Positions 44,659 through 52,072 of a stretch of DNA of 53,695 nucleotides are shown here, one piece after another. Where the stretch lies: positions 1 to 53,695 of the forward strand of contig CACOAO010000014.1 in NCBI GenBank assembly GCA_902625215.1, read 5' to 3'. Made by a program: the position numbers and the translations under genes. Within the stretch, counting starts at the first letter, position 1; the number at the start of each line of letters is the position of its first letter. The notes beneath the pieces were generated by a model. The model was not told the DNA's origin and did no database searches. It saw only the letters and a program-made list of their open reading frames with translations. The stretch comes from an uncultured SAR116 cluster alpha proteobacterium (GTDB lineage Bacteria > Pseudomonadota > Alphaproteobacteria > Puniceispirillales > Marisalimonadaceae).

Positions 44659-46895
44659 TGAATGAAATAAGTAACAAATGGATTGGTAAAAACACTATAA
44701 GACCTGATGGTGCTGATAAAGTTACGGGTCGAGCTCAATATTCATCAGACACTTCGATGCCAGGTATGATTTGGGGTCATGTACTAAGAAGTCCTCATCC
44801 TCATGCTAAAATACTATCCATTAATACAAAAAAGGCAGAGGCATTGGAAGGAGTTAAGGCTGTAATAACTTCAAAAGATGTAGTTGACTTCCCGCTTGAT
44901 ACACCAGTTTTATTAGGAATTCAAGATATGCGCTGGATGTGCAGAAATGTAATGGCTAGAGATAAAGTGCTTTTTCATGGCCATCCTCTTGCTGCAGTTG
45001 CTGCAACTTCTGAGGCAATAGCAGAAAAAGCATGTGAGTTAATCGAAGTAGAATATGAAGTCTTACCATGGGCAATCGAAATTGATGATGCAATCAAACC
45101 TGATGCACCTATTTTACATGACCACATTCAATTTGAAGGAAATCCCTCAAATATAGCTGGTACTCTTGAACATAAAAAAGGTAATATTGAAGAAGGCTTT
45201 TCAAAAGCCGATGTTATCATCGAAAGAGAATTTAAAACCGAAGCAGTTCATCAAGGTTATTTAGAAACACATTCATGTTTAGTTAGCGTCGCTGCGGATG
45301 GCAGAGCTACTATATGGAGTTCAAGCCAAGGTCAATTTATGGTTAGAGCAATGACCTCTTACCTAACTGGTATACCACAGAGCAACATTAGAGCTATACC
45401 GGCTGAGATTGGTGGAGGATTTGGAGGTAAAACTATTGTTTACCTTGAACCATTAGCTACTATCTTATCACAAAAAACTGGTCGTCCAGTTAAAATTGTT
45501 ATGAATAGAGAAGATACAATGAGAGCCTCAGGGCCAACATCTGGTTCTAAAAGTAAAATAAAAATTGGAGCCACAAAAAATGGTAAAATTGTAGCTGCAC
45601 AAGGTATTTTTTATCTGCAAGCAGGAGCATTTCCTGGTTCACCAATTAGGGGTGCTGTAGGTTGCTCTCTTGCACCATATGATATACCAAATGCTCATAC
45701 TTTTGGATATGACGTTGTGTCAAACAGATGCAAGGTGGCTGCATATAGAGCCCCTGGAGCTCCTATAGGTGCGTATGGAGTTGAATGTGTGTTAGATGAA
45801 ATTGCGGAAAAACTTGATATGTGTCCTTTAGAGTTAAGAAAAATTAATGCTGCTAAAGAAGGAACTCAAGCTGTGCACGGACCAACTTATCCACAAATCG
45901 GTTATTTAGAAACAGTAGAGGCCGCAATTAATCATCCTCATTACAAAGCCCCCTTAGGAAAGCATCAAGGGCGTGGTGTTGCAAGTGGATTTTGGTTTAA
46001 TGCTGGAGGAGAATCTAGTGCACAATTAAATATTACGGAAGATGGAAATGTTGTTGTTACAACTGGCCATCCTGATATTGGTGGATCAAGAGCATCAATA
46101 GCAAATATTACTGCTGAATTGTTGGGAATTCATCACGATAAAGTATCAGTTTTAATTGGTGACACAGCAACAATTGGATACAGTAATCTTACCGGAGGAA
46201 GTAGAGTATTATTTGCTTCAGCTATGGTTGTTACTGAGTCTGCTAAAATTGTAATTAATCAGTTAAAACATAGAGCTGCTAAGATTTGGGGTATTGATGA
46301 AGAAGCAATAGAATGGGAAAATGGTGCAGCAAGGCCTGCGGGAGACAACGCAGGAAAATTTGCTCCTCTTACCTTAGCTGAATTAGCAGAAAAAGCTACT
46401 GCCACCGGTGGACCAATTGGAGCTGGATACCAAGTAAATACTGAAGGTGCTGAAGGCGGATTTGCAACACATATTTGTGATGTTGAAGTAGATATGGACC
46501 TTGGAATAGTTAGGGTGAAAAGATATACATCTATACAAGACGTTGGTAAAGCCATCCATCCTGATTATGTAGAAGGTCAACTTCATGGTGGATGTGTTCA
46601 AGGTATTGGCTGGGCCTTAAGTGAAGAATATATTTATAATAAAGACGGTCATTTAGATAATACAGGGTTTTTAGATTACAGAATGCCTGTTTGTTCAGAT
46701 TTACCAATGTTGGATACGGTATTAATAGAAATTCCCAACCCAAAACATCCACAAGGAGTAAGAGGTGTTGGTGAAGTCCCTTTAGTACCACCTCTGGCAG
46801 CTATATCTAATGCAGTTTACCAAGCAATAGGAAAACGTTCATATAGTCTTCCAATGTCACCACCAAAAGTTTTAAAGATAATTGAAGGCAATTAA
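44658..46895 (+). CDS. Molybdenum hydroxylase large subunit (coxL-like, not CO dehydrogenase)
   Basis: Mo-cofactor subunit of 745 residues: an aldehyde oxidase/xanthine dehydrogenase a/b hammerhead (about 18-125) and the Mo-binding domain. Visible are GGGFGGKTIVYLEPLA, the active-site loop VAAYRAPGAPIGAYG and the catalytic glutamate in GVRGVGEVPLVPP. True form I CO dehydrogenase has AYxCSFR and form II AYRGAGR in that loop, so CO is not supported; an N-heterocycle, aldehyde or purine-like substrate is possible. No xdhC or coxDEF maturation gene is adjacent. GC content looks well above that of flanking genes. Confidence 0.93.
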   Translation: MNEISNKWIGKNTIRPDGADKVTGRAQYSSDTSMPGMIWGHVLRSPHPHAKILSINTKKAEALEGVKAVITSKDVVDFPLDTPVLLGIQDMRWMCRNVMARDKVLFHGHPLAAVAATSEAIAEKACELIEVEYEVLPWAIEIDDAIKPDAPILHDHIQFEGNPSNIAGTLEHKKGNIEEGFSKADVIIEREFKTEAVHQGYLETHSCLVSVAADGRATIWSSSQGQFMVRAMTSYLTGIPQSNIRAIPAEIGGGFGGKTIVYLEPLATILSQKTGRPVKIVMNREDTMRASGPTSGSKSKIKIGATKNGKIVAAQGIFYLQAGAFPGSPIRGAVGCSLAPYDIPNAHTFGYDVVSNRCKVAAYRAPGAPIGAYGVECVLDEIAEKLDMCPLELRKINAAKEGTQAVHGPTYPQIGYLETVEAAINHPHYKAPLGKHQGRGVASGFWFNAGGESSAQLNITEDGNVVVTTGHPDIGGSRASIANITAELLGIHHDKVSVLIGDTATIGYSNLTGGSRVLFASAMVVTESAKIVINQLKHRAAKIWGIDEEAIEWENGAARPAGDNAGKFAPLTLAELAEKATATGGPIGAGYQVNTEGAEGGFATHICDVEVDMDLGIVRVKRYTSIQDVGKAIHPDYVEGQLHGGCVQGIGWALSEEYIYNKDGHLDNTGFLDYRMPVCSDLPMLDTVLIEIPNPKHPQGVRGVGEVPLVPPLAAISNAVYQAIGKRSYSLPMSPPKVLKIIEGN

Positions 46896-46922
46896 TTGTA
46901 TAAAGTTTAATTATTTACATCG

Positions 46923-47873
46923 ATGAGTCAAAATAATAAAACTTTAATAATATTAGCTTATTTTTCTGCATTTTTAGGCGTGTGCGGTCATGCAAGTTCT
47001 GAATTTTTTGTAAAACTTTCAGGTATTTCTGGTGTTGAAGTATCTGTTTGGAGGTTTGGTTTAGGTGGCTTTGCCTTATTGATATTGTCCTTAATTAATC
47101 CATCATCTAGAAACTTGATTGTACCACTCAAAAAAAATTTTTACCCCATTGTTATTCTTTCTGTTTTTGGTATGGCCTTTGGACAATTCTTATTTCATTG
47201 GGCTTTAGATTTTGCCTCTGTAGTTCAAGTTGCCACTATGGTTACAGTGATGCCAATAGGAGTCGTTTTTGTAGCTCGTGTTATTGAAGGAACTAAGATA
47301 ACACCTCCAAAAATTGTAAGTGGTATTGGTGCTTTTCTAGGGTGTATTTTTTTACTTACCGATGGTTACTTAGAGCAGCTTAGAGGCACTGGTGATAGCA
47401 TCGTAGGAATTTATTTATCTATTGGATGTGCTTTAATTGGAGCAATTTATCTTGTTATGATCAAACCTTATGTACAAGTATATGGACCTGTAAGGATGAC
47501 TACCTATACATTCGTACTTGGCTTTATAGCTTTATATCCATCTATAGGTATTATTTGGAACATATGGGTAAATCCATTTGATCTTTTTGATAGAACGCAT
47601 ATTGAGTATTTATCCATAATAACTCTTGGAGTCTGGAACACTTGCATAGCATTCATACTTTGGTTGTGGGGGCTATCAAAAATTCCTGACGTTGCAAGAG
47701 GAAATTATTTATTTTTTTTAAAACCTGTAATTGCTCTAGGGTTAGCATATTTTATTCTTGAAGATGACATTACTATTAATCAGCTAATAGCAATTTTTGC
47801 AATAACTGGATTTGTAATATTAGAAATTTTTTATTCTCCAATTTCTAATTTTTTTAAATTTAAAAGAAATTAA
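46923..47873 (+). CDS. EamA-family (DMT superfamily) transporter downstream of the Mo hydroxylase
   Basis: Ten-helix EamA protein of 316 residues with two repeats, recognisable from SSEFFVKLSGISGVEVSVWRF, FGQFLFHWALDFASVVQVATM, MPIGVVFVARVIEGTKITP and the second-repeat WNTCIAFILWLWGLSKIPDVARGNYLFFLKPVIALG. It begins 27 bases after coxL on the same strand, so it is probably co-transcribed and may move the substrate or product of the hydroxylase. Family firm, substrate unknown. Confidence 0.91.
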   Translation: MSQNNKTLIILAYFSAFLGVCGHASSEFFVKLSGISGVEVSVWRFGLGGFALLILSLINPSSRNLIVPLKKNFYPIVILSVFGMAFGQFLFHWALDFASVVQVATMVTVMPIGVVFVARVIEGTKITPPKIVSGIGAFLGCIFLLTDGYLEQLRGTGDSIVGIYLSIGCALIGAIYLVMIKPYVQVYGPVRMTTYTFVLGFIALYPSIGIIWNIWVNPFDLFDRTHIEYLSIITLGVWNTCIAFILWLWGLSKIPDVARGNYLFFLKPVIALGLAYFILEDDITINQLIAIFAITGFVILEIFYSPISNFFKFKRN

Positions 47874-47945
47874 ATAAATCTGATAGAAAAAAATATTTCA
47901 ACTTGATATAAAAATGTTATTCAATTCAAAAAGGTAAATCTTCAT

Positions 47946-49325
47946 ATGAACATTGGAATAATTGGACTTGGCTCAATGGGATTAAATTTAGCCAAGAATA
48001 TTATATCAAAAAAATATAAAGTTTATGCATATGAAGAAAATTCAGTAACAAATAGCGACCTCAAAAAAAATAAAGTTAAAGATTTATTTCTAACTACATC
48101 TTTAAAAGAACTCTTAATAAAGGTTATTTCACCAAGAATAATTATGCTTAGCTTACCAGCTGAAAAAGTGGATGCAGTAATTAATGAATTAATAAATTTT
48201 TTAGAACCTGAAGATATTGTAGCTGACCTTGGAAACTCACTTTATTTGAAGTCAATAGAAAGAGACACTTTATTAAATAGTCATAAGATAAACTTTTTAG
48301 GCGTTGGAGTTTCAGGCGGGCCTAGAGGAGCTAAAAATGGTCCAGCAATAATGGTTGGAGGCTCAAAAGAAGCATGGAACAAAACAAAACACATATTTGA
48401 GGATATTTCAGCAAAAAATGACAATCAAAGTGCGTGTTGTTTTTTTGGTAGCGCTGGGTCAGGACATTTTGTGAAATTAGTACATAATGGTATTGAATAT
48501 GCACTTATGGAAGGAATTGCTGAGGTAAGTAATATCTTAAATAAAGTTTACAATCTAAATAATGATGAAATAGCAAAAAAATTTAAAGATATACTTAAAA
48601 CCAACTCTTCTTCATTTCTGTTAAAAATAACTTCTGAAATAATGAATGCTAAAAATGACAATGATCAGTATTTTTTAGATGAGGTTGACCCAGTAATTGG
48701 ACAAAATGGAACAGGTGTTTGGGCTATAAAAGCCGCACTAGACTTAGGTGTTGGAATCCCATCAATATACGAGGCTGTATCTGCAAGATCTAACTCAAAA
48801 AATTTTAAATATAATTTTGAACAAAATTTTAATAATAAAAAATATAATCCAAATGATAAATGTAATGAAATATCTATTGAAAAAATAATTTTTTTTAATT
48901 TTGCATGCTCTATATACCAAGGTCTTAACCTTATAAATGAATCGAATAAATGGAATTTTTTTGATTTTAAAATAGAAGATATCTTTAAAGCGTGGAGTGC
49001 TGGATGTATTTTACAGGGTAGATACCTAGATCTTATTTTAAAGGAATTCATCATACGAAAAAAAATTGATCCACAATTTTTATATGATTTAATTAAAACA
49101 AATTGTCCAGATCAGTTAAAATCAATTAGAGAATTCAATTCAAGTGCAATAAACATGGGAATAACTTGCCCTGTTTTATCTTCTAATCTGGCATATTATG
49201 ACCAAATGTTTTCAAATCATAAAATTGGTGAAATAATACAGTTACAGAGAAGTTTTTTTGGCCTTCATCCAATTAAAGACAAAGAAGGAAAAAATAATAT
49301 AACTCCTTATTGGACTAAATTATGA
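47946..49325 (+). CDS. gnd: 6-phosphogluconate dehydrogenase, decarboxylating
   Basis: Oxidises and decarboxylates 6-phosphogluconate to ribulose 5-phosphate. The 459 residues have the nucleotide-binding IGIIGLGSMGLNLAKNI, LGVGVSGGPRGAKNGPAIMVGG, the active-site GHFVKLVHNGIEYALMEGIAEV (catalytic Lys in HFVK) and the late SAGCILQGRYLDLI (usual WRgGCIIRs region). The C-terminal all-helical part is rather divergent. It starts after a 72-base gap and overlaps gluconokinase by four bases (ATGA). Firm. Confidence 0.95.
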   Translation: MNIGIIGLGSMGLNLAKNIISKKYKVYAYEENSVTNSDLKKNKVKDLFLTTSLKELLIKVISPRIIMLSLPAEKVDAVINELINFLEPEDIVADLGNSLYLKSIERDTLLNSHKINFLGVGVSGGPRGAKNGPAIMVGGSKEAWNKTKHIFEDISAKNDNQSACCFFGSAGSGHFVKLVHNGIEYALMEGIAEVSNILNKVYNLNNDEIAKKFKDILKTNSSSFLLKITSEIMNAKNDNDQYFLDEVDPVIGQNGTGVWAIKAALDLGVGIPSIYEAVSARSNSKNFKYNFEQNFNNKKYNPNDKCNEISIEKIIFFNFACSIYQGLNLINESNKWNFFDFKIEDIFKAWSAGCILQGRYLDLILKEFIIRKKIDPQFLYDLIKTNCPDQLKSIREFNSSAINMGITCPVLSSNLAYYDQMFSNHKIGEIIQLQRSFFGLHPIKDKEGKNNITPYWTKL

Positions 49326-49831
49326 GCGATAAATATTTTACTATACTTATAATGGGTGTTGCTGGTTCTGGGAAAACAACGATTGCAAAGTTGTTGTCAA
49401 AAAAAATAAATGCATTTTTAATTGAAGCAGATGACTACCATAGCAAAAATAATATAGATAAAATGAGTGTGGGAATTCCACTGAATGACGACGACAGGTA
49501 TGATTGGCTTGTTAAAATAAAAGAAGAAATCAATAAAAGAAAAAGTTTTCAAAATTTAGTTGTTGCATGCTCTGCTCTAAAAGAAAAATATAGATCAATA
49601 TTAAACGTTAAAAAAGAATATTTAGTTTATTTAAAAATTACCAAAAATACTGCAAAGACAAGGATAAAAAATAGACAAGATCATTTCATGCCTGACAGTT
49701 TAGTTAATAGTCAATTCGCTATTTTAGAAGAACCAGACGAGTGCATAACTTTAAATGAAACCCTCAAACCAGATGAAATGATAACGCACTTGACTTCTAT
49801 TATTAAAAATAAATTCAATTATGGAAAATAA
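49322..49831 (+). CDS. gntK: Gluconokinase
   Basis: Phosphorylates gluconate to 6-phosphogluconate, feeding directly into Gnd encoded just before it. The 169 residues show the P-loop MGVAGSGKTTIAKLLSKK, FIEADDYH-like LIEADDYHSKNNIDKMSVGIPLNDDDRYDWL, VVACSALKEKYR and KNRQDHFMPDSLVNSQFAILEEP, all GntK signatures. No gluconate transporter is adjacent. It overlaps the following helicase gene by 11 bases. Firm. Confidence 0.96.
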   Translation: MSDKYFTILIMGVAGSGKTTIAKLLSKKINAFLIEADDYHSKNNIDKMSVGIPLNDDDRYDWLVKIKEEINKRKSFQNLVVACSALKEKYRSILNVKKEYLVYLKITKNTAKTRIKNRQDHFMPDSLVNSQFAILEEPDECITLNETLKPDEMITHLTSIIKNKFNYGK

Positions 49832-51107
49832 AATAAATAATTACAGTGATATATCTGAAAAAATTAAATTTGATTCTGAATTTAAAGAAATTTTTAATCA
49901 AATGGAATATTCTAAGCAAAATATTTTTATCACTGGAAAAGCTGGCACAGGAAAAACTACTTTACTAGAATATTTTAGAATAAATTCAAAAAAGAATTTT
50001 GTAATATTAGCCTCAACGGGAATATCTGCAATAAAAGCAAAAGGAAAAACCATTCATTCTTTTTTTCTATTTCCGCCAAGAATATTAATAAATGAAAAAA
50101 TCAAAAGATTACGAAGTAAAGTCATAAGCAAAATTGATACTATTTTAATTGATGAATGCTCTATGGTAAGATGTGATGTGCTCGATGCTATAGATCAATC
50201 ACTTAGATTAAATAGAAATAGCAACAAAAACTTTGGTGGTATTCAAATTATTCTTTTAGGAGACCTGCATCAACTTCCACCTGTAATAAGGGAAAATGAA
50301 AGAGAAATTTTTAATAATTTTTATCCACTTGGTCATTATTTTTTTAATGCTAATTGCTTTGAGGAAAGTAATATTAAAACCTATGAATTAACAAAAGTCT
50401 TTAGACAAAAAGATAAAGATTTTATTAATATACTCAACAATATTAGATCTGGGAAAATTAATGATAATGATCTTTTTGTATTAAACAAAAGGGTTGTATA
50501 TGAAAGTTCAGATATACCTGCAGAGACAATTATATTGTCGCCTACAAATAAAAGAGTGGATTCTATAAATAATGTTAACCTTCAAAATATAAACAGTGAA
50601 ACATTTTCTTATGAGTCATCTGAAACTGGTGACTTCAAAGAAAAACCAGCTGACGAAATTCTTGAGCTAAAAGTTGGAGCTCAAGTAATGCTCATTAAAA
50701 ATGACTTAAAATCTCCAAAAAGATGGGTTAATGGATCAATAGGTATAGTTACTCAGTTAACAGAAAATTCTATTCATTTAAAAATTAAAAATAAAATCTA
50801 TAAAATTACACAAGATACTTGGGAAAAATTTGATTATTTAATTAAAGATGGTCAAGTAATGCATGAAGTTGTGGCAACTTTTACTCAATACCCTATCAAG
50901 CTAGCTTGGGCTGTAACAATACATAAAAGCCAAGGACAAACATTTGAAAAAGCTATCATAGATTTAGACAAAGGCTCGTTTGCTCCTGGTCAAACCTATG
51001 TAGCATTAAGTAGAGTTACTTCTTTAGATGGTCTTTTTTTAACTCGAGCGATAAATGTTTCTGATGTGGTTTTTGATCAAAATATTGAAGATTATTTTTT
51101 TAGTTGA
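49821..51107 (+). CDS. Pif1/RecD-like SF1B helicase
   Basis: ATP-dependent DNA helicase of superfamily 1B. The 428 residues contain Walker A FITGKAGTGKTTLLEYF, motif Ia STGISAIKAKGKTIHSFF, Walker B ILIDECSMVRCDVLDAID, motif III LLGDLHQLPPV, and near the end motifs V and VI in AWAVTIHKSQGQTFEKA and YVALSRVTSLDGLFL. This is the minimal Pif1 core without extra domains; RecD proteins are longer and lie with recB/recC. Co-transcription with gluconate genes has no evident functional meaning. Family assignment good; exact role (replication-fork or G-quadruplex resolution) is inferred from Pif1 relatives. Confidence 0.88.
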   Translation: MENKINNYSDISEKIKFDSEFKEIFNQMEYSKQNIFITGKAGTGKTTLLEYFRINSKKNFVILASTGISAIKAKGKTIHSFFLFPPRILINEKIKRLRSKVISKIDTILIDECSMVRCDVLDAIDQSLRLNRNSNKNFGGIQIILLGDLHQLPPVIRENEREIFNNFYPLGHYFFNANCFEESNIKTYELTKVFRQKDKDFINILNNIRSGKINDNDLFVLNKRVVYESSDIPAETIILSPTNKRVDSINNVNLQNINSETFSYESSETGDFKEKPADEILELKVGAQVMLIKNDLKSPKRWVNGSIGIVTQLTENSIHLKIKNKIYKITQDTWEKFDYLIKDGQVMHEVVATFTQYPIKLAWAVTIHKSQGQTFEKAIIDLDKGSFAPGQTYVALSRVTSLDGLFLTRAINVSDVVFDQNIEDYFFS

Positions 51108-52051
51108 TTTTTTGTTTTTATCTGTTCTCTAAAAGCAATTAAAATACCTGAAAAAGCAATTAAAAACATTCCAAATATATTTGAATAACTAGGCCAATCT
51201 CCAAAAAAGAGTTTTCCCCAAATAGCTGCAAAAACTAAATATGAGTAATCCATTGGAGCTAACCAACTACTTTCTGCTGTCTGATAAGCTTTTGCTAAAA
51301 GCATATTACCCGTAATATTTAAGATTGAACATGATAAACAAAAAGAAAAAACAATGAAAGTTAATAACGGCCATCCTATAAAAACAAATGGACTTAATTC
51401 TCTATAAATATGTTCTATATATAAATTCTCAAAAATTAATATCCCCAAAGAAGCAGAAACGAAAAACATTACACCTACTGCCAATGTAAGAGACATTACA
51501 GATTCTTCTCTGCAATATTTTCTAATAAGAATAATATTACAAGCAAAGAAAAAACCAGCCATTATAGGCAATATTTGTAACAGCAAAAAATTTTCAGACC
51601 ATGGCTCTAAAATCAATAAAGCTCCTACACTCCCCAATATCAAAGCAAAAATCCTCCAAATTCCAATCCTTTCTTTAAGAAAGACAATTGCTAATAAAGA
51701 AACAAAAATTGGAAATGTATAAAGACCAGCAGCCATCTGTGCAAAACTTAATTTTGGAGATGCTGCAAAAAAGCAAAACATACAAGTTGTCATCATTAGA
51801 GCTCTAAAATATACAGGCTTCCAATTACGCGGAAACAGTAGATGAATACCGTTAGTAAATTTAGCTATGAAAAGCAGTAAAACTATATTTCCAATTGATC
51901 TTATAAATTGCAATTGCCAAAAACTTGTTTCACTAGACATTAGTTTGATTAAACTATCCTGCAAAGATAAAATTATTACTCCTAAAACTAACATTATTAA
52001 TGAAGAAAATGGATTATCTTTAACTTGTGGACTAAAAAAATCAAATCTCAC
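51092..52051 (-). CDS. EamA-family (DMT superfamily) transporter
   Basis: Third EamA protein of the window, 319 residues, ten predicted helices in two repeats. Typical parts are LQDSLIKLMSSETSFWQLQFIRS, ASPKLSFAQMAAGLYTFPIFVSLLAIVFLKERIG and LLAKAYQTAESSWLAPMDYSYLVFAAIWGKLFFGDWP. It resembles the S-adenosylmethionine/carnitine-type branch common in marine alphaproteobacteria, but the substrate cannot be read from sequence. It converges on the helicase gene with a 16-base overlap and starts 21 bases after the acyl-CoA synthetase. Confidence 0.91.
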   Translation of the reverse strand: MRFDFFSPQVKDNPFSSLIMLVLGVIILSLQDSLIKLMSSETSFWQLQFIRSIGNIVLLLFIAKFTNGIHLLFPRNWKPVYFRALMMTTCMFCFFAASPKLSFAQMAAGLYTFPIFVSLLAIVFLKERIGIWRIFALILGSVGALLILEPWSENFLLLQILPIMAGFFFACNIILIRKYCREESVMSLTLAVGVMFFVSASLGILIFENLYIEHIYRELSPFVFIGWPLLTFIVFSFCLSCSILNITGNMLLAKAYQTAESSWLAPMDYSYLVFAAIWGKLFFGDWPSYSNIFGMFLIAFSGILIAFREQIKTKNQLKK

Positions 52052-52072
52052 TATTTTGAAACCTAAGCAGAA

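Noticed and set aside
44658-46895. Aerobic carbon monoxide dehydrogenase large subunit
   Set aside because: The loop reads AYRAPGAP rather than AYxCSFR (form I) or AYRGAGR (form II), and no cox accessory genes are present.
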